Assembly (NCBI GenBank): GCA_033026295.1
Contig: CM065183.1
Coordinates: 21,863,202 to 21,927,201 of the forward strand
Direction: 5' to 3'
Length of the DNA: 64,000 bases
Source: Channa striata
Lineage: Eukaryota; Chordata; Actinopteri; Anabantiformes; Channidae
Part shown: positions 45,837-55,884 of the stretch, one piece after another
Position numbering within the stretch: the stretch's first letter is position 1
How the letters are laid out: every line of letters starts with the position of its first letter
Made by a program: the position numbers and the translations under genes
The notes under the pieces: generated by a model
Databases searched by the model: none
The model's input: only the letters and a program-made list of their open reading frames with translations
Told to the model about the DNA's origin: nothing

Positions 45837-46479
45837 TTTTTCTACGTAGAAGTTTGGAGATGTACCGTTGATATCTGCATGTTGGGAGAGAAAGAAATGG
45901 GTTTTAGTCTCTCGTTGAGTCAACAACCCATCTGACTTTAATGTGGGAGACCACCATGTAATCCTTTTGATCACAGTGATCTGACGTTCACTCGCATCCA
46001 GTTAGTGTAGCTTCTTTCACACATGTAATGTAACACACAGCGGGACACGGAGTCATTCTGCACTCAGGGCTCACACACATTAAGTGGACTTTGTACTGGG
46101 GGCCGGAGATTCCACCGCACGTGTGAAAGAGGCTTATGATTCAATGTGACTGTGCTCAGGAAAAATGGACAGTTGCAAACGTAAATGTAGAGTGTGCACG
46201 GTGGTAGACGTTCGGATCAGGTGTTTGTCAGATAAAAGAAGAAATATAAGAGAGGCGCACATTGAATGTCGTGGCAGATTTTCCCTCTGTTCAAGCTGTT
46301 AATAAAGAGCCGATCCATCAGCTGAAACCAGGATCATACGAGTGAAATATGAGAAGCGTCATTTCTTAGTTTTGTCACAGTGTTGCATCAGTCAGGAAAC
46401 TCTCTACTGTCCGTCGCACAAACAGCGCAACGCGTTTCAGTAGACAAAGCTGCGTTTGAGAGAAGCTCAATGCGATGCC
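45837..46479. other. Intronic sequence without recognisable features
   Basis: Unique DNA with no supportable gene. Confidence 0.5.
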
Positions 46480-46621
46480 GTGTGTGTGTGTGTGTGTGTG
46501 TGTGTGGATGCAGCAGGTCAGATGACTAATGGTCTCTTCATTAACGGCCTCTGTTTCGTTCTTCTATCCACTTGGTCTGTTTGTGGGTTCTTCTCTTTCC
46601 CCACACACACTCATACAAGCT

Positions 46622-46674
<53 letters not shown>

Positions 46675-46986
46675 ACACCAGCAGGACCTGATGTTATTAA
46701 ATGATATCAACATCAAGGCTCCTGTTTGAAGTTGAACTTCCTTTTTGTTCTTTCTCTCTACCCACCAACACACACACAGACACACACACACACACACAGA
46801 TTGCACTTTGTAAGTTTTTGTGTGTGAGAGAGTTTATTGCAGAGTTATCAACGCTCTGCATCAGTTCTGAACTCTGTGTGTGTGTGTTTCCTATCAGAGC
46901 TGGGTCTCAGTGCGGGGATGAGAACCATACATCATAGTTCTACTGTACCAGATAGCTTATCACACACACACACACACACACACACA
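46480..46986. repeat. Cluster of TG and CA arrays
   Basis: TG at 46480-46506, a long TG array of about 25 units at 46623-46673, CA at about 46769-46799 (with one GA interruption) and CA at 46961-46986. Open frames here are array artefacts. Confidence 0.97.
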
Positions 46987-47780
46987 GATGGGTTCAAACA
47001 GATTTTATTGTTTTTGAAAATAATTTGCAGGCTTTAGATTAATGTCTGTTTCTGTCCGTCACCCCCTCCCTCAGTCGCTTTCTGTTTAGGTGGTGATAAA
47101 ATAAAATGAGCTTTCTTCATTCCAAATCACACAAATGGAAAATACATCTACCAGAATCTACCTGTTTCAAAAAAATGATGTCATTATAAACTCACAAGCC
47201 TGTGATGGGTTAGTTTATTAATGTCAGCATTTTCAGTAATGCTGCCAGAACAGTGAACGTCAACCTTAAACCTATAACGAGGCTGAGCAAAGCACTAACT
47301 CAACAGCTAAGACTATAGTTCACTGTTCATGTCAAACTGCCCTGTTGGCAGCATATGAAGTCAAATTAATCTATAAAAACCACTTCAATAAACGCTTGTA
47401 ACAGAAGTCTGTTGATTGTCCAGTAGGTGGAATATACAGAGCAATACATTCAGTGGTCATTTTCTTTAAAGTTTGAAGAAGTAATTATCAAAACCACTGC
47501 ACAAATTAAAATTCTCTTTTATGAGGTTGAGGTTATCTGGAAGTTACTTTTGTCCCGTTGGCTCAACCAAAAGTTTCTTCAGTCTGAGGGACGTTGGTTA
47601 GGGTCCACATAGGCATGTCCTCTTGGTTGGAGAGACCAGTGTTTATGGCTGAACGAGCCTGACCTGACCTGTGCTGGCGAGTGAGCTGTTTGTGAAGAGA
47701 GTCGGGTGAACTTGAGGGAAATGGCGTCCATGGTCTCACACTAGTGTGAAGTTAGGACCTAAAAGAGAAGCAGTGTAGCG
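46987..47780. other. Intronic sequence without recognisable features
   Basis: Unique DNA. A possible repeat remnant at about 47560-47640 is too degraded to call. Confidence 0.45.
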
Positions 47781-47945
47781 AGCCGTTTTCCTGACGCCTG
47801 CTGGAATGTGCTGTTCATTAATGACATTCACCTACATGTACAGTGTTGTTAATGACGCCTCCTCGCACTTTAATCACTGCAGCTCTGTGTCTTTTTAATG
47901 ACGCTCCCTAGTGAGCGACAATCTGTTGGAGCCATTTATACAGAA
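47781..47945. promoter_or_regulatory. Candidate regulatory block with three TTAATGAC motifs
   Basis: Exact TTAATGAC copies at 47818-47825, 47849-47856 and 47895-47902, plus TTTAATCACTGC, in non-repetitive sequence. Repeated homeodomain-like sites suggest a clustered binding element. Confidence 0.35.
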
Positions 47946-49050
47946 GCAGCAAACGTCTATTTGAAACTGTTATATTGTCAGAAGCGTCTGAAGTACCAGG
48001 TCCGACTTCAGTCTGTCTACAAGTCTGAATTACAGTAACTATGGACATCAGTGCTTACCAGAAAATAAGCCCCTGTAACCTTCGTCTAGCTCCTGCATCA
48101 GGTTTGAAATACCTTTTTAAAATGTGCAGAAAAACCTCAGAGAACAAACTGTAACAAGCCCACACGACCCGTCCTCTGTCGCCACACATTAAACACGATC
48201 ACAGCAACATCCACAACGGCAACATAACAAAAGTGTGTAAAAGCATCGATGCAAAGGTTGTTATCGAATCATTAACATTCCGTGCTTCAGCATCATTGGA
48301 TGATAACTCTTTTCAGTTTCTGATAGGAAGCAGTGACACAGATCAGGTGGTGCTGTGTTGAATAATGGTTCCGGGTGTTATTTACTTATTTAGGTTTTAT
48401 CTCGGCGCGATGCAGGCGGCAGATATCGGCTCCATTTACAGCAAAACAGATCCACACTGCAACTGTGATTCAGCTGCAGCTCCACCTGTTCTCTGCCGCA
48501 CAAAGCTTCCTCTGTCCGTCCACCTGTCTGTCTGTCTCATCACGCTTTAGAGAGTTTTCTCTTCTGTTTCCAAAGTCTTCCTCCCTCTATTTCCTTGATT
48601 TCATGGCAGCAGCACGAGCGTGTGTGGGTGCTGGTGCGTAAATGTGAGTGCGCGCGCCCGTGCTGTCGAGCCGCGGTGCTAATCGATTAACGCCAACATG
48701 TCTGAACCAGCATCGCATTAGTCAACGTCAAAGCGCCACCTGCACAGAAGCGTGTGTGTGTGTGCGCAGGGTAGTTAAGCATGAGGGCCTGCAGGTGATT
48801 ACACTCCTTTGGGATATGAACGAGAGAGAGAGGGAAGAATTGTAAAACAGAGAGATGGAGGAGGAGAATGATCCGAAGGAAGAGGAAGGAACATTCAAAG
48901 AGAATGGAAGAGTAAAAAAGTGAGAAGTGCAGGCCGGAGACAAAAAGGACAAGACGAACCAAGAGAGAAGGTTAGCGAGTGATGAAGAGAGTTACAGCTG
49001 TGTGCTTTTACAGCCCTTTTACTGTATATTCCCAACTGTGAACGAAATAA
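47946..49050. other. Intronic sequence without recognisable features
   Basis: Unique DNA with alternating GC/GT runs at about 48620-48660 and a short TG run at about 48752-48763. No gene is supported. Confidence 0.45.
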
Positions 49051-49400
49051 ATGAATCACGATCACAAAACTGTTTATTGCCAGGCCCAGTTAAGGACTTA
49101 ACAGCACTAGGAATTTGTGCTGGTGTCAGGTGCAAACACAAAATCTACAGAACACAAGGTAAAATACAGTAAAAATAAGATAAGCTATGGAGCGGAAAGT
49201 GAGGTGAGGTAGCACAACTGGACGGACTAAGAGTTTGGGGGGGGGGGTCAGAGTCATCGCGGGGGGATTTGGCCTCTGTTCAGCAGGTTGACTGCAGTGG
49301 GGAAGAAACCGCTGTTGAGGTGTGAGGTCCTGGTCTTGATGGAGCGGCTCCTCTTTCCAGAGGGGACAGTAGTGCACGCCCGAAACGCAGAGGCTGTCGT
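49051..49400. repeat. Interspersed repeat, copy 2 (longer copy)
   Basis: Starts near AAAACTGTTTATTGCCAGG, shares GGTGTCAGGTGCAAAC and CAAAATCTACA with 26533-26650, and continues with GCAGTGGGGAAGAAACCGCT, GAGGTGTGAGGTCCTGGTC and TCCAGAGGGGACAG, wording typical of an abundant teleost element. An 11-base G run lies at about 49237-49247. Confidence 0.8.
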
Positions 49401-50019
49401 CTTAATGTGTTAATCCGAAGCGACTGAAAAGATCCTTCGGCATTACAACAATCGGCAGATATTAACTCGGCATTCTGTCCATAAAGGAATAGAGGGGGAG
49501 CTGGAGCACTCAAACATCAGCCAATAAAGTGGAGTCGAACTTAATGCTGGCAGGTTGTCCCGTCCACTTTGGCTCGAGCAGAAGCTTCTCCATTAATGTC
49601 CTATAAATTTTCAACCCCCATCCGTTGTTGTCGTCCTCCTGCTTATTTTTCCCGTCAGTCAGGAGTCGACACGGACAAAACAATCCCCTTGAATTCTGAT
49701 CGGACTGTAGAGCCACAGACACAGGTGGACCAGACGTGGACCTCGCTGTGTGACTGCTGCAAGGACCGTGGAGGGATCGTGAGAAAATGGGCCCCCGGGC
49801 ACAGAGAACAGAGGGGCCGTCCCTCCCTTTGTCTGTGTTGCGTCAGTTTTTGGTATTTTTTGGACCTTTTGTGGACAGTTTGTGCCAAACTCTTCAGGTT
49901 TTTATTTTTTATCTTTCTTATTCTTGAGTCATTTTGTGGCCTGTAACCCGTGCGCACCAACCCAGTCAGGTTTTTATCTCACTTATTTGAATTTGTTGCC
50001 TCTGTAAAAATAAAAATGA
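49401..50019. other. Intronic sequence without recognisable features
   Basis: Open frames on both strands at 49569-49960 overlap and have no domain. Confidence 0.45.
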
Positions 50020-50027
50020 AGGCTGAT

Positions 50028-50240
50028 GTAGGCAAAAGTATGTGAACACACGAGCACCGCGGTATATAACAGCAAATAATTGTAAAATCACACCCCTGGA
50101 TCAGACTTCTGCTCACAGGGGCACAGGGGAGGTTCCAACACCGGGTTATGAGATTTGTGTGTCTAGAGTTGATCCCATGAGGTTGAAGTCTGGGCTTGGT
50201 GTGACCCAGTCAACTTCCTTAACATCCGGTATGTGTTAAA
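50028..50240 (-). mobile_element. Degraded Tc1/mariner-type element
   Basis: TAGGCAAAAGTATGTGAACAC at the left end resembles the terminal repeat of fish Tc1-like elements. ATGAGGTTGAAGTCTGGGCT followed by CCCAGTCAACTTCCTTAACA corresponds, read on the minus strand, to the C-terminal part of a Tc1 transposase gene. Most of the gene is missing. Confidence 0.6.
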
Positions 50241-51508
50241 ACATTTATAGAGCTGATAATGTTTTTGCTAGAATACATTGCAGGCACTTATTTTTTACAT
50301 TTTTTTAAATCCGCTAACTATGATCATTTGCTTGCCAAGAGAGCCGGTACAACAAAGCAATGTGGAAAAAAACAAGGCCTCTCCAGGAACCTGGCAGCAG
50401 ATTGTAGGAAAGCTGAAATCAAAGGCAGCAGTGACGGAGTTCACTTGTGATGTTGTTTGGATCACAAGATGCTGCGCTGCGAGCACAAAACTCCGTCTTC
50501 TCTGTGTCCCTGGGCCAGAAAACACGGGAAAGTGTGTGTGAATGAAAGTGTGTGTTTGCCGCAGTCTGTGATCTGTGACATTCACTCTGAATCCGTTTCT
50601 GTCTCTCCTTCTCCTCATTACCTCCATCAGACGTGCTTGACTCGGATGCGCGCGAGCGTCATTTCGTCCTCACGCCACTCGCTCCCCCATCGCTGTTCAT
50701 CTCTCCTCGATGGAGCAATAATATCCATCTTATTACGATCAGCGCAGAGCTGTCGAGGCTGGAGTGGGGAGGTTAAACGTCTGCTCCGTGCCGCGGTGAA
50801 GAGCGTTCGGCTGAAGAGTCGAGAGCTCTCCACGCTTCGCTCGCCCTGTCCCGACAACTCACTCCACACAGGTGGTGCAGGGTCAGTGGATGTAAAGCGA
50901 TTTTCTACACCACCCACTCGTGTTCAGAGGAAACGTAAAGGGTAACAACAGGGTTTGAGCGTTTGGCCACTAAAATGTGATGACCTGTCTTTCAGCACGT
51001 CCTCTGACCCGTTTTGTCAGTCTGTGTGGCTGCATGGGAAGTGGATGCAGATCGGTCAGGGTGGACGTCCTCTTGTAATGTCTGGAGCAGCAGAAAGCGG
51101 AAATTAGAAGTGAATGTGGGATCTGGAGGGAGTGTCGTGAAATTGGGCTCATGGACGTGAGAAATGCAACTTAACTGTTGGTTAAGTTGGACAACAGGTG
51201 GGGAGTTTTAGCCAAGAGGTGGACGTGTAGTCTGAGACCAGTGGTCAGACCATCGAGGTTCTTTGTTGTTTAACCCTATCGAGAATATGAGGCTGACACC
51301 ACCATCACAAGCAGGAAGTAAGATGGTTTCAGCGAGTCCACTGAGGAGTGAGGGACAAATCTCAACCTCGAGTTGATATAATGCACCTAAACTTGAATGA
51401 GACCAGCTCTTGTGGAGAGACTTTCAATTAGTCTGTGAAACTCAGACTGGACGAGTTTTGGTTCGGGGAATAACGTCGTGAACTGCAGAGTCATATTGTT
51501 TTTCCATG
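50241..51508. other. Intronic sequence; GC-richer patch at 50640-50900
   Basis: A 162-codon + strand open frame (50457-50945) and a 96-codon minus frame overlap in the GC-richer patch. Neither has a domain or splice logic. The non-repetitive GCAATAATATCCATCTTATT core may be conserved noncoding DNA. Confidence 0.4.
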
Positions 51509-51570
51509 GGACAGACTGAACATGTATAAATGTGGTCCCTGAATTTTCACGTAGTGACAACACCTCCTCC
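51509..51570. repeat. Interspersed repeat core, copy 1 (partner at 55823-55884)
   Basis: CTGAACATGTATAAATGTGG, CTGAATTTTCACGTAGTGAC and a CCTCCTCC end recur at 55823-55884 in the same orientation with few differences. Confidence 0.8.
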
Positions 51571-52379
51571 AAGATCTCCAAAATCTTGAAATTAAAATGA
51601 TTCATAAAATCCAATTAATTTTAGAACATGAATTGTTATATGAATTGAAAGTAAAAAAAGAGCTTAAAGGGAAATTAATTCAATTTGACCAAAAAAAAAA
51701 AAACAACTTTAAAGTGCAGCCCTGATTTAATTTCTTCAGACAAAGCCCCTTCTTCCTCTCCATCCTCCCCCATTTCCATCACATTTGACAAATTAAAACA
51801 ATGTTTTAGCCCAGGGGGAGAGGTCCCACACCAGCCCCTGTAACAAGCACCGCTAAACGGAGCACAAGGAAGTGCCTGCAGCCCCACCCACTCGTTCCTT
51901 AACCCTGAAGCAGCTGTACGTGATGTTTGACAGTAACATTTGCAGAAAGATGCTCCTATTGATGAGTCATTCGTTTCATACGTTAGCTGTTTTTACTCTC
52001 ATGAACTGGTGAACATAAAGAGCCAAATCTTAAAAGACAGGGGCTTCTGGTTTTAGATGTAGCAGGTGGCTCCACATGGATGAAACTCTGGACTCTTGGA
52101 GCAGATTCTCTCTTGGAGAAACTAGCCTGTAGTTTTTCTTAGCAGCCATCCAAGGACCAAAGCCCTCCACCCGTTTCCCAGTCAGACAGAAATGCCTTTA
52201 GACGTGGTTTTGCCCATAATCCATCGATGACATCACCTGTGAGGTGGAAACCACACCGATAATCTAAGTCCGTGTCTTCATTGATTCTTTGATTCGTTGG
52301 TTCATTTGTGCCCCGACTCCGTTTGGCAGATTGTGGTTTCAACCTTGTCACTTGTTTTCTTTCTGGGAAACAAGCCAAG
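51571..52379. other. Intronic sequence without recognisable features
   Basis: Unique DNA with an A run at about 51691-51703. No gene is supported. Confidence 0.5.
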
Positions 52380-53280
52380 CTCTAAAACGAGTCCCTTCTT
52401 CCTTGTCTCCCTCTTGTTCCCGTCTTTTTTCATTTCTTCTTTCTTCATCCCGTGCCTTACTTCCTTCTTCTTCTTCTGTCCATGTCTTTATCATTTCCTC
52501 CCTTTTGTGACCCGTAATTCCTCCTCTATCGTTTCTTTTTTGTTGTAGTCGCTCCCATCCAAAGTGTCCTTACATGCTTCCTTCCCTCCTTACCTCTGTC
52601 CTTTTCTTCCAGTTCTCTTCTTTTCAGTCCCATCTCTTCACTTTCTATAGCACATAACTTTCTGTACCATTTCTTTATCTATTTGTCTTTCTGCTTCCTG
52701 TTCCCCATTGACTGTACCCCATCCTCCTCTCTGTCCCTCTTTTTCTGTCTTCCTGTCTCCTCCACTACTGTTTTCCTTTCCTTCATTTCACCCTCATTAA
52801 TCTTCTCTCTTTTCTACTGTTCGTACATTTTGCCTTGTTTCCTTTCTTTTCTCTTATACTTTGCCAATTTTGGTTATCCATCCTTTCCTCCTTCCTCTCC
52901 TCCTTTACATCTTTTTTTTTTGTTTTTGCTTCCTATACCTGCTCATGTTTTTCTCCTTTATTTGTTCTTTTTTCCTCATTTGCTCGATGGTCACTTCCTG
53001 TCCATCTTTTTTTTAATCCACATTCTTCCACTCCCTTTTTTTTTCTTGTCGTCCTTCCTCCTGTTATGTCATTATGTCTCTGGTGTCTTCATCTACAAAG
53101 GCTCCTGTTCTCACACACTTCCTTTCCTGTTTGGGTCTTGTATTCCTTTTCATCGTCTCTCTTTTTTTTCTGCATCCACACACAAGAGATGTGACTCTCT
53201 TGTCCTTCCACACATTTCCCACTTGTCCTTCTTCACCTCCTCCTCATCCCTCTCTCTCATTCAGCGTTGCACAGTAAAAG
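52380..53280. repeat. Polypyrimidine-rich block (CT on + strand)
   Basis: About 900 bases of TTCCTCC, TTTCTT and CTCCTTC words. The longest open frame in the window (52683-53438) lies here; it is Ser/Phe/Leu-rich and overlapped by other open frames on the same strand, so it is a composition artefact. Confidence 0.88.
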
Positions 53281-53535
53281 CTGCCCTGGCAGTGAATCCT
53301 GTCCACTATAAAAGTTGTGACATTGAGACGTCTGGAACTATTTTAAGCGTCAGTTTTTGCTTCCTGGAACTGAAAGAAATCACCGAGCAACAGCAGCCAA
53401 AAATTCTGCTTCCTGCCAAAGCTATTTATACCTTTTAATTTATCAAATGAAGACATAGCGGCTTGGAGAAGAGCTATAAATAATGTTTTATGCGTCTACT
53501 GTAAATGGTCTCCTTGAGGAAAGTGACAGCTAAAC
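53281..53535. other. Intronic sequence without recognisable features
   Basis: Unique DNA between the pyrimidine block and the next repeat. Confidence 0.5.
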
Positions 53536-53960
53536 TTAAAGGAGTCATATTCTGCTTTTTTGAATTTTTTGCGTGATAACGGTTAAATAAAGCCAACGCC
53601 CACAAATCTTTCTTCTACCCTCAAAATACTCCCACCAGTCCATTAACGGACCCCCTTCATTGTACACACAGTCACACCTGCCCACTCCCATTAAGTCCAT
53701 GCGTCAGGTTAGTTTTTGTGACGGCAGGCTTCAGCGGGCCGACCGAACAGAACCGAGTGAACACAGGCTGTGGGGGGGCCCTGAAAAGACAAGAGCTAAA
53801 ATAAGCTGTTTCATCGAGAGCTGAAGACGAGCTACTGCATAAAGGGCCCACTGTCAGAAAACCACTTTCAGAAACGAAACTCAGGACATGATTTTAGTCC
53901 AGAATGAAAAGACCACCCCCACATTATGCAGAGTGTGCATTTTTAAGGAAAACAGATGCT
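53536..53960. mobile_element. Probable nonautonomous DNA element (AAAGGAGTCATATTCTG start)
   Basis: Begins TTAAAGGAGTCATATTCTGC, a start seen in common teleost nonautonomous elements, and contains AAGTCCATGCGTCAGGTTAG, TTTTTGTGACGGCAGGCTTC and ATAAAGGGCCCAC. No second copy occurs here and its ends are uncertain. Confidence 0.45.
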
Positions 53961-55822
53961 CCTGTACACTCTGAAACGAATGTTTTGGCTCAACAAAAAA
54001 CACATTTGTTCCCATCAAGCTCTTTGAATTATGACAATGCCGAAGCTAAGTGAGAGAAACAAACTACATTGCGTAGAGGGAATTAGTTTCTGTATAAATG
54101 GATGGATTTTATTTAACAGCTGCATTATACACAATGCTTAGCTTATGCTTGTAAGTCAACTTCTCATACAGTATATGTTAAGTTGCTCTTTCACAATGAA
54201 GGACTCCACCACACTTTCCCTCCCCCCTGGCACAAATCAAAATTACTCTCTGGCTTAGCAAATTTCCCAGAGGGGAAAGATGTTCATTTTGCGTGTCCAA
54301 ATGCAACCAGCACTTTCACTTTCATTCTACTAAGTTTGGAAGCCGCCGTTGTCCTTTATCCATTAGAACCATAGGCTGTAAGACATTCAGTGACCGCAAT
54401 GTTCAGCAGGTGCACGGCACTTGTTCTGTGTCGAGTGAGGAGGGGACGTAAGATCACGTGACACAGGAAAATGAGATGCGAATACAACAAGTGTGTTTCT
54501 CCAGTAAATTAGTATTGTTATCTCGGAAACATGCATTTATGTTAGTGGTGGTACCAGGTGCCCTGTAAGCTGCTTGTTCAGTACTTTGGATTCACTGTGG
54601 ACAGCCAAGGAGAATTTCAGTTAGAGCGTAACAGATGAGTGAAGTTTTTCTCCAGGAAATGAGGCAAAACAAAAAGGGAGCTGAGTTTGTTAAAGACCTT
54701 TTCTTTGTCACGTGAGGACTGATCACCTACGCAGACTTCAGTGACAGATTTCAGTTTTTGGTTACACGGTTTCAGAAGCACTGGATGTAATCGGCAGCCC
54801 TGCCTGACCTTGGCCTGCACCAGTTTCCACAGGATTTGTGACCGTGTGGCAGCAGCTGGAACTCTCCCGGTGTGTCTGGAAACCTTTTCGCCTCTAAATC
54901 AGCACTGAAGGTTTAATATGAGCTGCTGTGACTTTCTTCTGCTCCAGCTTCACATTTAAAGGAAGATGATTTGGACCCTGACGGCTTATAATTAATTAAC
55001 ATCCACCACCTCCTCCTCTTCTCTCCCTCTGCCTCACTCTCTTCACTTCTTGCTCCACTCGCTCTTTCTTGGTGATGCTCTCCTTTCTCTCTGCCCCTCT
55101 TCTCCCATCACCGGTGGCATTCAGCCGTTTCCCATCCGACTCGTAATGTTCACATTGGCAACTTAATTACGCTTAAATGGGAATCAGCTGAGGACGGGGA
55201 GGAGGAGGGGGAGGAGGGATGGAGGATGTGAAACCAGAGGGCTGGCAGAGAAATTTATTCTTTGAGAATAAAAATATCTTGCAGAAAGTCTTGGCGGTTC
55301 TGTTTTTCTCTCTTCATCCAATTCCCTCTGTTGATCCCACTCTCCACCTCCCTCTCTTTTCTTACTTATAGTCAATCCTTGCGTCACCTGCTCCTCTTTG
55401 TCAGGCAGTTGGTCAGAGATCATTAATTTTTACTGCTGATCTAGTTTCCTCCGTGGATTGCGAGCGAACAGATCGGTTCCTACGGTTACCAGGCTCTAAT
55501 CAGAGGTGAAACGAGGTGAAAAGACGACTGCAGCTCACTCGCTAAGTGCTGCTATTTGAGCAGAATTACACTCAAATTTGCAATCAAATGTTGTATCAGG
55601 AATGCGTCAGGAGTCAGAGTGATCACTCTCAAACGCTTCTGTCTCATTTGGCAAATTTGTCCTGGCCTTGTTTGCTTTAATGGTTAAGACGAAGACACTT
55701 TGTCTACAGGATGATGATGGGTTTAGCTTCCTGGCTGGAGCAAAGTGTTCGAGCTGTTGACTGCTGCTGACTGTTCATAAAGTGTGGCCCTAAGAACAGG
55801 GAGGCCAGTTCAGTTTTACCTG
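53961..55822. other. Intronic sequence with a regulatory-looking patch at 54985-55190
   Basis: ATAATTAATTAACATCC and GGCAACTTAATTACGC flank a short pyrimidine stretch. Open frames have no domains. CCTACGGTTACCAGG at about 55478-55492 is a weak X-box-like site. Confidence 0.4.
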
Positions 55823-55884
55823 GTACAGGCTGAACGTGTATAAATGTGGTCCCCTGAATTATCACGTCGTGACACCCCCTCCTC
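55823..55884. repeat. Interspersed repeat core, copy 2
   Basis: Matches 51509-51570 over about 62 bases, including CTGAACGTGTATAAATGTGG and TATCACGTCGTGAC. Confidence 0.8.

Noticed and set aside
50457..50945. 162-codon open frame with balanced composition
   Set aside because: No recognisable domain or splice sites, and a minus-strand frame is open over the same GC-richer patch.
52683..53438. 251-codon open frame, the longest in the window
   Set aside because: It lies in a CT-rich block, is Ser/Phe/Leu/Pro-rich, overlaps other open frames of the same composition on the same strand and has no domain.
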